Assembly (NCBI GenBank): GCA_913009315.1
Contig: CAJVZA010000075.1
Location: 1-6,225, forward strand
From: an uncultured Hippea sp.
GTDB taxonomy: Bacteria > Campylobacterota_A > Desulfurellia > JAADFJ01
Length of the DNA: 6,225 bases
Reading direction: 5' to 3'
Positions 1 through 5,907 of this stretch are shown here, one piece after another; position 1 is the first letter of the stretch, and each line of letters starts with the position of its first letter. The notes beneath the pieces are model-generated. The model had not been told where the DNA came from. It saw nothing but the letters and a program-made list of their open reading frames with translations, and made no database searches. The position numbers and the translations under genes are program-made.

Positions 1-24
1 TACCTGCAATTTGCGTCTTGATGA

Positions 25-73
25 GACGGATTTGAATTCTCAATTTGAAACGCTTAGAATTAATAGAGTTGCC
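25..73. repeat. Diverged direct repeat, copy A (downstream of lon)
   Basis: This segment matches 188-236 in the same orientation, offset by 163 nt, at about 34 of 48 positions without gaps. The best-kept cores are ACGGATT, TCTCAAT, TGAAA and GAATTAATAGAG. Most differences are transitions, which suggests an old duplication. A 5-bp hairpin (CGTCT-TGATG-AGACG, 14-28) overlaps its left end; it is too weak, and lacks a following T-run in the lon direction, to call a lon terminator. No coding function is visible. Confidence 0.55.
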
Positions 74-187
74 CTATAGAAAACCTCATAAAAAGCTGTG
101 AATCTGCTTATTGTGCAGTGGTCTCATATTACGTCTGCCTTCTCGTTTTGCTCAAGATGCCATCTGATGTGCAAAATAAATTTATAA

Positions 188-236
188 AACGGATTCGGGC
201 TCTCAATCTGAAATGCCAGGAATTAATAGAGATATC
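188..236. repeat. Diverged direct repeat, copy B (abuts lon stop)
   Basis: Partner of the repeat at 25-73. It ends one base before the lon stop codon (238-240, TAA on the minus strand), so it forms the start of the lon 3' untranslated region. The ~115 nt between the copies shows no gene or clear terminator. Its role is unknown; it may belong to a dispersed intergenic repeat family. Confidence 0.55.
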
Positions 237-237
237 T

Positions 238-2598
238 TTAAGACACTTTCCTTCTTTCTTTGTCAAATACAATATTTAGTAGTTCCCCTGCGTTTTTTAT
301 ATAGTGAATGGTAAATTTTTCAAGCGATTTTTTAGGAATTTCAGCGAGGTCTCTTTTGTTTTCATAGGGAATTATAATATTGTATATTCCTGCTCTTAGA
401 GCAGCCAGCAGTTTTTCCTTTAGGCCTCCAATTGGCAGCACTCTTCCTACAAGAGTTATTTCACCTGTCATTGCAAGATCCGGCCTTACGGTTTTTCCTG
501 TTATAGCTGAAATGATTGCCGAGAGAATGGTTATTCCGGCCGAAGGCCCGTCTTTTGGTATTGCTCCTTCCGGAAAATGTATATGGAGATCATGCTGTTC
601 AAAAAATTTAGCATCTATGCCGAGTTCTTCATTATGTGAGCGTACATAGCTGTATGCAGCTTGAGCAGACTCTTTCATGACATCTCCGAGCGATCCGGTT
701 AAAAGCAGATTGCCCTTGCCGCTGGCAACACTAACTTCAATAAACAGGATTTCACCGCCTGCCGGAGTCCATGCAAGTCCCGCAACAACACCTCGGGTTG
801 CTTTTTTCAGGCGCATATCTTTACTGAATTTTATAGGACCCAAAAATTTTTCTACAGAATTTTTGCTTATTCGGTATTCATTCTTTCCTGATCCCTCAGC
901 AATTTCTCTTGCTATTTTTCTCAAAATCTGAGCAATATTTTTCTCTAGATTTCTCACGCCTGCTTCGTGGGTATAGTTTTCTATGATTTTTGTTATTGCG
1001 CCGGTTGTAAATATTATGGAAATATTGGAAACTCCGTTTCTTTCCTTTTCACGCGGTATGATATAGCGCGCTGCAATCTTTGTTTTTTCCTCTACCGTGT
1101 AGCCTGCAATAGAAATGATTTCCATCCTGTCGAGTAAAGGCGGCGGTATTGTATTGGCTGAATTAGCCGTTGTAATAAAGAAAACTTTTGAAAGATCAAA
1201 CGGAACCGCAAGATAATTATCTACAAATTCAGTATTTTGTTCAGGATCGAGTACTTCAAGTAACGCAGAGGAAGGGTCACCCCTGAAATCGTTGCCTATT
1301 TTATCTATTTCATCAAGCACAAATACAGGATTTGATGAACCGCATGATTTTAATCCCTGTATGATTTTTCCCGGTAATGCCCCGACATAAGTTCTTCTGT
1401 GTCCCCGTATTTCCGCCTCATCTCTTATTCCGCCAAGCGATATTCTGACCATTTTTCTTCCCATAGCATGTGCTACCGATTTAGCGAGAGATGTTTTTCC
1501 AACCCCCGGAGGTCCCACAAGACATAAAATAGCCCCGCTTGTATGCGGATTCAATTTTCTTACCGACAGATATTCCAATATTCTGTCTTTAGGCTTTTTC
1601 AGGTCATAATGATCCCGATCTAATATTCTTGATACCTTGAGTATATCATAGCTATCCTTTGTGCTTTTTGACCATGGCAGGGATATCATGGTGTCAATAT
1701 ATGTTCTTATCACATTTGCTTCGGCACTGTCGGGATGCATTTTCTGAAGTCTTTTAAGCTCTTTCTGAACGGCTTTTTTGGCCTTTTTTGGAAGTTTAGC
1801 CTCTTCTAATTTTTTTGTAAGCTCTTCCATTTCATCGGAATCATCAGTTTCTCCAAGCTCTTTCTTTATTGCCCTGAGCTGTTCTCTCAAAAAGTATTCT
1901 TTTTGTGTTTTGCCTATCTGACCTCGGGCTTCATTCTGAATTTTATTCTGCATCGTAAGTATCTCAAGCTCTTTAGCGAGAGAGTTTGTAATAATCAACA
2001 ATGCCTGCTCGGGATCTTTAGCTTCAAGTACCAACTGAGCGTCTTTGACTGATAATCCAATATTGGAAGCTACAATATCTGCAAATTTTGATGGTTCGGA
2101 TAGGTTTGCAAGAACTGTTATAAGATCTGACGGGATATTTTTGCCCAGAGCAACCGCGCTTTCGATCTGGTGCCTTACGATTCTTTTTAACGCCAGTTCT
2201 TTTATGTTGCTGCCTTTACTTTCTTCTATTTCATCGATACGTACTTCGTAAAATGGGTCAGAGCTTATGTATTCTTTAATTTTGACACGCTTTATTCCTT
2301 GTACTAAAATTTTTACCCTTCCGTCGGGAAGTTTCAGCATTCTCATTATCAGGCATGCTGTTCCAATCGAATATATCTGATCCTCGTAAGGTTCATTTAT
2401 CGCAGGATCTTTTTGCGCTGCAAGCACAAGAATCCTTTGTTTGGAAAGCGCATCATCTATTGCTTTTATCGAGAACTCTCTTCCTACAAACAGCGGAAGA
2501 ATCATATGCGGGAAAACCGTAGTGTCTCTCACAGGTATAAGCGGCAAGACCTCCGGAATTTTTATCTCTTCTGATTCCAAAATTTTTTTTTGTTCCAA
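238..2598 (-). CDS. lon: ATP-dependent protease Lon (LonA type)
   Basis: Cytoplasmic AAA+ serine protease that unfolds and degrades misfolded and selected regulatory proteins. The 786 residues are the usual LonA length (E. coli 784). Domains in order: N-terminal substrate-binding domain (about 17-210, starting [20 protein letters not shown]), coiled-coil linker (about 215-310), AAA+ module with Walker A GPPGVGKT (362-369, Lys368) and Walker B VLDEID (Asp429, Glu430), then the protease domain with the catalytic dyad Ser686 (in PKDGPSAGI) and Lys729 (in GGLKEK). Ser-Lys spacing of 43 equals that of E. coli. All key residues are present, so it should be active. The start is a TTG, supported by a strong AAGGAG six nt upstream; the upstream hsp20 stop (TAG) touches it. 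It is the last gene of the bamD-hsp20-lon operon and is probably translationally coupled to hsp20. Confidence 0.98.
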   Translation of the reverse strand: MEQKKILESEEIKIPEVLPLIPVRDTTVFPHMILPLFVGREFSIKAIDDALSKQRILVLAAQKDPAINEPYEDQIYSIGTACLIMRMLKLPDGRVKILVQGIKRVKIKEYISSDPFYEVRIDEIEESKGSNIKELALKRIVRHQIESAVALGKNIPSDLITVLANLSEPSKFADIVASNIGLSVKDAQLVLEAKDPEQALLIITNSLAKELEILTMQNKIQNEARGQIGKTQKEYFLREQLRAIKKELGETDDSDEMEELTKKLEEAKLPKKAKKAVQKELKRLQKMHPDSAEANVIRTYIDTMISLPWSKSTKDSYDILKVSRILDRDHYDLKKPKDRILEYLSVRKLNPHTSGAILCLVGPPGVGKTSLAKSVAHAMGRKMVRISLGGIRDEAEIRGHRRTYVGALPGKIIQGLKSCGSSNPVFVLDEIDKIGNDFRGDPSSALLEVLDPEQNTEFVDNYLAVPFDLSKVFFITTANSANTIPPPLLDRMEIISIAGYTVEEKTKIAARYIIPREKERNGVSNISIIFTTGAITKIIENYTHEAGVRNLEKNIAQILRKIAREIAEGSGKNEYRISKNSVEKFLGPIKFSKDMRLKKATRGVVAGLAWTPAGGEILFIEVSVASGKGNLLLTGSLGDVMKESAQAAYSYVRSHNEELGIDAKFFEQHDLHIHFPEGAIPKDGPSAGITILSAIISAITGKTVRPDLAMTGEITLVGRVLPIGGLKEKLLAALRAGIYNIIIPYENKRDLAEIPKKSLEKFTIHYIKNAGELLNIVFDKERRKVS

Positions 2599-2979
2599 CT
2601 ATTTCTCCTTGGGCTTATTATTGTTGATGGTAATTGTTAAAACACCATCAGATAGCGATGCTTTTGTTTTAGCATCAGCTATATATATAGGCAATCTTAT
2701 CTTTTCTTCAAATTTTCCATAACTTCGTTCCATTTTGTAATATGTTCGCTTTTTATTGCTTTCTGCTGTTTTTGTATAACCGATAATAATATTGTTGCCA
2801 TGCATGGTTACCGAAATATCTTTTCTCTCAACTCCGGGCAGTTCGGTTTTTATCACTATGTTGCCGTTAGAAAAGAACAGATCAACAGGCAGATTTGATG
2901 ACAGCATGCCATTTCCTTTGATTGCCAAATCTCTCATTAAAGCGAGTATCATAATTTTGAGCTTAAAATCGTTTTGCAT
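2599..2979 (-). CDS. Small heat-shock protein, Hsp20/alpha-crystallin family
   Basis: Likely an ATP-independent holdase chaperone that binds unfolding proteins. The alpha-crystallin domain spans about residues 29-118: LPVDLFF, then IVIKTELPGVERKDISVTMHGNNI (typical beta3-beta5 region), YGKFEEKIRLP, and the closing signature A-x-x-x-D-GVL-TITI. At 126 aa it is short for the family (usually about 140-160). The N-terminal arm is unlike common Hsp20 arms, and the protein ends KPKEK with no separate C-terminal I-x-I/V motif, the segment that joins dimers into large oligomers in most members. The first ATG (2979) overlaps bamD by 17 nt and has only a weak binding site. Met25 (2907) has AAAGGA six nt upstream and would give a 102-aa, nearly bare crystallin domain. 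Family assignment is firm; the start is not. Located between bamD and lon in one operon. Confidence 0.93.
   Translation of the reverse strand: MQNDFKLKIMILALMRDLAIKGNGMLSSNLPVDLFFSNGNIVIKTELPGVERKDISVTMHGNNIIIGYTKTAESNKKRTYYKMERSYGKFEEKIRLPIYIADAKTKASLSDGVLTITINNNKPKEK
2605..2610 (-). promoter_or_regulatory. Ribosome-binding site of lon inside hsp20
   Basis: The minus strand reads AAGGAG, then AAATAG, then TTG. The Shine-Dalgarno sequence overlaps the last hsp20 codons (Lys-Glu-Lys-stop) and sits six nt from the TTG start of lon. It decides the lon start, because no ATG lies nearby with comparable support. A ribosome terminating on hsp20 would be positioned to restart on lon. Confidence 0.85.
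2914..2919 (-). promoter_or_regulatory. Possible internal ribosome-binding site for a short hsp20 start
   Basis: The minus strand reads AAAGGA, six nt, then ATG at 2907-2905 (Met25 of the long hsp20 frame). This is a better-spaced site than the one before the first ATG, where only AAAAGA and a distant AGGG are seen. It could make Met25 the true or a second start. No other support is visible. Confidence 0.4.
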
Positions 2980-3745
2980 TTAATCTTTTAACTGCCCTAA
3001 GACGCTTGTAGTATATGTTGTTTTTTGGAAACATATCAAGCAGAGATTTAGCTTGTTTATATTTTTTCAGCTTTATAAGAGCCTGAATTCTGTAATAGCG
3101 TGTGATATCCTTAAGATTGTCAACGTCGTACCGATTATCCAAATAATTTAATCTTATCATTGCAGCAGTTGGTTTGTCGATTGACAGGTAAAATCTTGTC
3201 ACATAAAGCTCATGTTTTTCTAACTGGTTGATTAAAACCGAAAGCATATTTTCAGCTTTTAGCTTATAACTGCTTTGAGGGTAATCAGTGATAAAACCGA
3301 TTAGTTCGCTGGCTGCTGCTTGTGCATTCTCCTGACTGTGCTTGTAGTCATATCTCATTCGAAAATCAGAATAGCCCATCATAAATTTTGCATGTCCGGA
3401 CAGGCTGCTTCCCGGATAACGTTTGAGAAACTCTTGAAAAGCGGCTTTCGCAGAGCGATATTCTTCCTGTTTGAAATATGTATCCCCAATTCTAAGAAGA
3501 GCCTTCTTTGCGTAAATTGTTCCCGTATGCTGCTCTATCAGTAATGTAAAAGAATGAACTGCCTTGTCGTAATCATGACTGACCAGCTCCTGCATGGCAT
3601 CGTTATACCAGTTGTATGCAGATCTTTCCGGTTCAGGTTTGACTTTTGTCAATCCTTTATGGCGAGCGCACCCTGATGTAAAAATTAATACTAACAAAGC
3701 AAAAATGACATTTTTATAAAAATTACCGGGCAGCTGGTATTGCAT
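2963..3745 (-). CDS. bamD: Outer membrane assembly lipoprotein BamD (ComL/YfiO-like)
   Basis: Predicted periplasmic lipoprotein of the BAM complex, which folds beta-barrel proteins into the outer membrane with BamA. The N-terminus is a lipoprotein signal: a lysine, a hydrophobic run NVIFALLVLIF (12-22) and lipobox TSGC with Cys26 as the lipidated residue. The mature part is a chain of TPR-like helical pairs (about 42-250). The most typical stretches are DYDKAVHSFTLLIEQ, GDTYFKQEEYRSAKAAFQEFLKRYPGS, AKFMMGYSDF and ELIGFITDYPQSSY, matching the order in BamD. Length 260 aa compares with 245 in E. coli. The ATG is preceded by GAGGAG at 3756-3751 with five nt spacing. It is the first gene of the operon; its last 17 nt overlap the first hsp20 ATG. 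A generic TPR lipoprotein is the main alternative, but the overall layout fits BamD well. Confidence 0.88.
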   Translation of the reverse strand: MQYQLPGNFYKNVIFALLVLIFTSGCARHKGLTKVKPEPERSAYNWYNDAMQELVSHDYDKAVHSFTLLIEQHTGTIYAKKALLRIGDTYFKQEEYRSAKAAFQEFLKRYPGSSLSGHAKFMMGYSDFRMRYDYKHSQENAQAAASELIGFITDYPQSSYKLKAENMLSVLINQLEKHELYVTRFYLSIDKPTAAMIRLNYLDNRYDVDNLKDITRYYRIQALIKLKKYKQAKSLLDMFPKNNIYYKRLRAVKRLNAKRF

Positions 3746-3791
3746 AACTTCTCCTCTTATTAGCGACTTTAAATTTTTCCTTCTTATTGCA

Positions 3792-3820
3792 AGTATATAT
3801 TGGCAACCTTAATGCGTCAA
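3792..3820 (-). promoter_or_regulatory. Sigma-70 promoter of bamD-hsp20-lon
   Basis: On the minus strand: -35 TTGACG (3820-3815), 17-nt spacer, -10 TATACT (3797-3792). Each box differs from consensus at one position and the spacing is ideal. Transcription would begin near 3785, about 40 nt before the bamD start. No CIRCE-type inverted repeat or sigma-32-like box was seen nearby, so heat induction is not evident from this sequence. Confidence 0.75.
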
Positions 3821-4001
3821 TATCATTGATTCTGAAAAAAATAGGGGGCAGGTAAACTATTTACAACATATCAATTCTAAAGATTTTGAGTAAATATGTA
3901 TAAACCTTACAAAGCACTCCTTTCAGTTTAGCGAGAGTTGTTTTTCCTCCACAATCATATAAAATACAACGGTAGACCTTGATGTTCCATAGGAGGACAA
4001 A

Positions 4002-4226
4002 ATGGAGAAAATAATAAAGATAAAGATAGAAAAACTTCCCGAAGGTGCTTATTTAGCAACATCAGATGATATTCAGGGCTTGGTTGCTCAAGGTAGAACA
4101 ATTGCTGAAACCTTAGAAATAGCCGGAGATGTAGCCAAAAAACTGTTGGAGATGCAGAACAAAACAGTATCATCTGAAGAAATTGAGTATAAAACGTTGG
4201 AATTGCCTATAGTTATAGGGTTGTAG
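4002..4226 (+). CDS. hicB: HicB-family antitoxin
   Basis: Short HicB/UPF0150-type protein of 74 aa, expected to bind and neutralise the HicA mRNA interferase encoded just downstream. The N-terminal beta strands (EKIIKIKIEKLPEGAYLATS) run into DIQGLVAQGRTIAETLEIAGDVAKKLLE, the typical partial RNase H-like HicB fold with a conserved G-x-T-xx-E helix start. It lacks the C-terminal helix-turn-helix or ribbon-helix-helix domain of longer HicB proteins, so it may not repress its own promoter by itself. Start supported by AGGAGG at 3991-3996, five nt from the ATG. A possible -10 (TATAAA, 3958-3963) lacks a good -35. The order is antitoxin then toxin with a 5-nt gap. Confidence 0.85.
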   Translation: MEKIIKIKIEKLPEGAYLATSDDIQGLVAQGRTIAETLEIAGDVAKKLLEMQNKTVSSEEIEYKTLELPIVIGL

Positions 4227-4231
4227 TTGTA

Positions 4232-4455
4232 ATGGGTAATCTATCCGGATTCAAATATAGAGATGTTATTAAAAAGCTAAAGAAATTTGGTTTGAATTTG
4301 CGAGGCAGGCTGCAGGCAGCCATGAAATTTGGTTTAACTCAGCCGCAAACAGATATACAACAATTCCCAACCATTCAGGTGATATACCGGAAGGAACATT
4401 AAGGGCTATACTCAAATGGGCAGAAATAGATATCTATGAATTTCTTGAAAAATAA
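4232..4455 (+). pseudogene. hicA: HicA-family mRNA interferase toxin, frameshifted
   Basis: HicA toxins are small double-stranded-RNA-binding-fold ribonucleases that cleave mRNA. From the ATG at 4232 the frame reads MGNLSGFKYRDVIKKLKKFG, a good HicA N-terminus, then goes astray and stops at 4400-4402 (56 aa). From about 4294 the frame one base back reads EFARQAAGSHEIWF, later YTTIPNH and PEGTLRAILKWAEIDIYEFLEK, stopping at 4453-4455: a canonical HicA C-terminus. Adding one T to the TTT at 4291-4293 (GGTTTGAA to GGTTTTGAA) joins both into a 74-aa protein with FEFARQAAGSH. The catalytic His lies after the break, so the short product should be inactive. It is a recent single-base loss or a sequencing error; no convincing slippery heptamer supports programmed frameshifting. 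Confidence 0.88.
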
Positions 4456-4460
4456 TAATA

Positions 4461-4482
4461 AATACTCAGTGAATACTCAGTG
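4461..4482. repeat. 11-bp tandem duplication after hicA
   Basis: AATACTCAGTG occurs twice head to tail (4461-4471, 4472-4482), six nt after the hicA stop. A weak 6-bp hairpin (ATTGTT-ATGC-AACAAT, 4483-4498) follows. Probably a slippage duplication; no function is indicated. Confidence 0.7.
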
Positions 4483-4590
4483 ATTGTTATGCAACAATTT
4501 AATGATGAATGTAAAATATATAGTTATATTAAATGTTTACCCTGTGAAATGCTCTGCATATTTCAACGACCCCAAGAGATTGCACAATGA

Positions 4591-4620
4591 GACTGCCGCG
4601 GCCTTCGGCCTCGCAGTGAC
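4591..4620. repeat. REP-like palindromic repeat, half unit
   Basis: Contains GACTGCCGCG and CTCGCAGTGAC, shared with the right half of the complete unit at 4657-4725 (4693-4702 and 4714-4724). A GGCC-TTC-GGCC hairpin (4600-4610) sits between. This resembles the common bacterial intergenic element whose ends read GTCATTGCGAG. It is far more GC-rich than its surroundings. Confidence 0.8.
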
Positions 4621-4656
4621 AAAAGAAGGAAGGTCATTGTCTTGAAATTTCCCCTC

Positions 4657-4725
4657 CGTCATTGCGAGCGAAGCGCGGCAATCTTGTCTTTGGACTGCCG
4701 CGTCGTTTCACTCCTCGCAGTGACG
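4657..4725. repeat. REP-like palindromic repeat, complete unit
   Basis: Bounded by CGTCATTGCGAG (4657-4668) and CTCGCAGTGACG (4714-4725), inverted copies with one mismatch. An inner perfect 7-bp stem, CGCGGCA (4674-4680) with TGCCGCG (4696-4702), closes a 15-nt loop. The unit would fold into a long imperfect hairpin. Such elements are usually spread by transposase-like REP proteins or are non-autonomous mobile elements; which applies here is unknown. Confidence 0.85.
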
Positions 4726-4737
4726 AAAATATAGAGG

Positions 4738-4770
4738 CCATTGCAATCGCGCAGCGCGACAATCTCATCT
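4738..4770. repeat. REP-like palindromic repeat, left half unit
   Basis: Reads CCATTGCAATCGCGCAGCGC then GACAATCTCATCT, aligning with the left half of the complete unit (GTCATTGCGAGCGAAGCGCG then GCAATCTTGTCT). More diverged than the other two units, so probably an older insertion. Confidence 0.7.
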
Positions 4771-4782
4771 TCTTTAATGTAT

Positions 4783-4801
4783 CACAGGCATCCTGCCTGT
4801 G
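4783..4801 (+). terminator. Perfect 8-bp hairpin with T-rich tail, possible terminator
   Basis: CACAGGCA-TCC-TGCCTGTG, followed by TTCTCTTTTCTTTTTG. The stem is stable and the tail is T-rich on the plus strand but interrupted by C, so rho-independent termination of the hicBA transcript is possible. The 330-nt distance from hicA and the neighbouring repeats make a dispersed palindromic repeat equally likely. Confidence 0.4.
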
Positions 4802-5023
4802 TTCTCTTTTCTTTTTGTCCGCATTTGAGAAAAGATGTTAAGAAAATCTTCTGATGAAGCGTATAAAAAACAGAATATCTGAACAAAACTATAGACTAAA
4901 TAAAAACTGTCAGATTTAATTTGTATTGTTTATATAATAAAAGTTATATCCAGACTATGAGTTTTCTGTTTTTAGCTTCAAGCGGAAGATTTTTAGTCTT
5001 TTCTTATCAGCGGAGGCTTTTTG

Positions 5024-5051
5024 CCTGCTTTTTAGCCTATTAAAAAGTAGG
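5024..5051. repeat. T-rich palindrome, copy 1
   Basis: CCTGCTTTTTA, loop GCCTAT, TAAAAAGTAGG: an 11-bp stem with one G-T pair. It shares the xxCTTTTTxx/AAAAAGTA layout with the palindromes at 5121, 5660 and 5773, although its loop differs. Confidence 0.6.
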
Positions 5052-5114
5052 AAGGAAAAATTATATTTCACTCTCAAAAATAAAAACAGATTGTTTGATA
5101 TACAAATATCTTTT

Positions 5115-5346
5115 TCTTCTGTTCTTTTTTCTTGATAAAAAAGAACGAAAAAATCAAGGCTGTACAAAATCTGCTAAAATTATTCGCAAAAATGCTAAAA
5201 AAATAAAACTCGCATTTTTCTTTCCTATAAAATACAATTCTATAAATAAAGTTATACTCAATAAACAAAGAACTTCTGCACTTTCGCTCAAACATTATTT
5301 TTTTTATACGCATTTTTACTCTGATTTTTATACGCAGATTTTGTAG
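5115..5346 (+). repeat. ~220-bp AT-rich repeat unit, left arm of a large inverted repeat
   Basis: Related to the minus strand of 5475-5690. An identical 21-nt block lies at 5192-5212 (minus-strand partner 5631-5611). A 20-nt block with one mismatch lies at 5284-5303 (partner 5541-5522). The blocks are 71 and 69 nt apart in the two copies, so spacing is conserved while the middle has diverged. Both units open with the T-rich palindrome and a shared AAAAAATC. The one long frame across it (5095-5346) is broken by indels and stops in the other copy, which argues against a conserved protein. The unit may extend to about 5370. Confidence 0.75.
5121..5146. repeat. T-rich palindrome, copy 2
   Basis: GTTCTTTTTT-CTTGAT-AAAAAAGAAC, a perfect 10-bp stem with a 6-nt loop, followed by GAAAAAATCAAGG. 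It lies at the start of the left-arm repeat unit. A similar hairpin-plus-AAAAAATCAAGG string is, from memory, frequent between genes in other bacterial genomes, including Bacteroidetes. Confidence 0.75.
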
Positions 5347-5474
5347 CGCCGTAAAGGGAAAAAGAGCAGAAAGATTAAAAACAAAAGACAAAATGAATGA
5401 ATTATAAATATTGGATCATAGTTTGTATCTTTAGTACTCTTTTATTTGTTCAATATTTTCTTCTTCTTTAAAAC

Positions 5475-5690
5475 CGCATTGTAAAATATGTGTTAATAAA
5501 ATCAGCAGATTATGCGTTAAGAAAAAATAATGTCTGAGCGATAAATAAGAAAGACTCTATTTGCAAGCGCATATCTGTTTTTGCTGAGACACTTTGCAAT
5601 AAGATAGATACGAGTTTTATTTTTTTAGCATATTATGCACAGCGGCGATTTTTTGCTTACTTTTTGATCGTTCAAAAAGCAAGAGACAGC
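5475..5690 (-). repeat. ~220-bp AT-rich repeat unit, right arm of a large inverted repeat
   Basis: Inverted, diverged copy of 5115-5346, with the matching blocks given there. On the minus strand it begins with the palindrome at 5679-5660, continues through AAAAAATCGCCGCTGTGC (left arm AAAAAATCAAGGCTGTAC) and ends near ACATATTTTACAATGCGG. The arms are separated by about 128 nt. No intact reading frame crosses it. Confidence 0.75.
5660..5679. repeat. T-rich palindrome, copy 3
   Basis: CTTTTTGA-TCGT-TCAAAAAG, a perfect 8-bp stem with a 4-nt loop. It is the palindrome at the head of the right-arm repeat unit and the clearest member of the family. Confidence 0.75.
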
Positions 5691-5772
5691 TTTATTGTAA
5701 CCGTTTTCGCAACGAAGAATGAAAAGTAAAAGAGAAGCAAGATTACGACAGATATTGCTCAGTATGTTCTTA

Positions 5773-5795
5773 TTTTAATCGCTCAAAAAGCGAGA
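5773..5795. repeat. T-rich palindrome, copy 4
   Basis: TTTTAATCGCTCAAAAAGCG followed by AGA matches TTTTGATCGTTCAAAAAGCA followed by AGA (5663-5685) at 20 of 23 positions. Here the substitutions favour a different hairpin, TCGCT-CAAAA-AGCGA (5779-5793). Confidence 0.65.
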
Positions 5796-5803
5796 AAGAA
5801 AGA

Positions 5804-5819
5804 TTTTGATCATTCAAAA
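5804..5819. repeat. T-rich palindrome, copy 5
   Basis: TTTTGA-TCAT-TCAAAA, a 6-bp stem with a 4-nt loop, differing from the core of copy 3 by one loop base. It lies 8 nt after copy 4. Confidence 0.6.
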
Positions 5820-5892
5820 GATGATTGCACATGAAGTTTTCAAAAATATCTCAAAAATTTGGTTTCTATTGCTTCCTTCTATGATTTGCATA

Positions 5893-5907
5893 CGGCTCTT
5901 AGAGCCG
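5893..5907. repeat. Small GC-rich hairpin
   Basis: CGGCTC-TTA-GAGCCG, a perfect 6-bp stem. It is followed by a second hairpin, CGACAG (5925-5930) with CTGTCG (5941-5946) and GTTTTA. Neither has a clean T-run directly behind the stem, so I do not call terminators. They sit just outside the insertion-sequence end. Confidence 0.45.

Noticed and set aside
1-237. Rho-independent terminator for lon
   Set aside because: Only a weak 5-bp hairpin (14-28) is present, with no T-run in the lon direction.
3746-3830. CIRCE element or sigma-32 promoter before bamD
   Set aside because: No inverted repeat of the CIRCE type and no sigma-32-like box were found; only a sigma-70 promoter is supported.
3955-4173. 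72-codon minus-strand frame opposite hicB
   Set aside because: Antisense shadow of hicB, which has a strong ribosome-binding site and a recognisable family.
4281-4300. Programmed ribosomal frameshifting in hicA
   Set aside because: A -1 shift would be needed, but the AAG AAA TTT GGT TTG context has no proper X-XXY-YYZ heptamer and no clear downstream stimulatory hairpin. A simple deletion fits better.
4571-4801. CRISPR array
   Set aside because: The repeated units are palindromic halves of unequal length and divergence, with no regular spacers.
4955-5167. 70-codon minus-strand frame
   Set aside because: Covers two T-rich palindromes, has no ribosome-binding site, and its composition is that of AT-rich non-coding DNA.
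5095-5346. 83-codon plus-strand frame across the left repeat arm
   Set aside because: Lys/Phe/Ile-rich, no ribosome-binding site, and the inverted copy at 5475-5690 breaks the frame with indels and stops. It is a by-product of the repeat.
5074-5391. 105-codon minus-strand frame rich in Phe, Ile and Lys
   Set aside because: Overlaps the repeat arm and another frame on the same strand, has no recognisable domain or ribosome-binding site, and mirrors the base composition.
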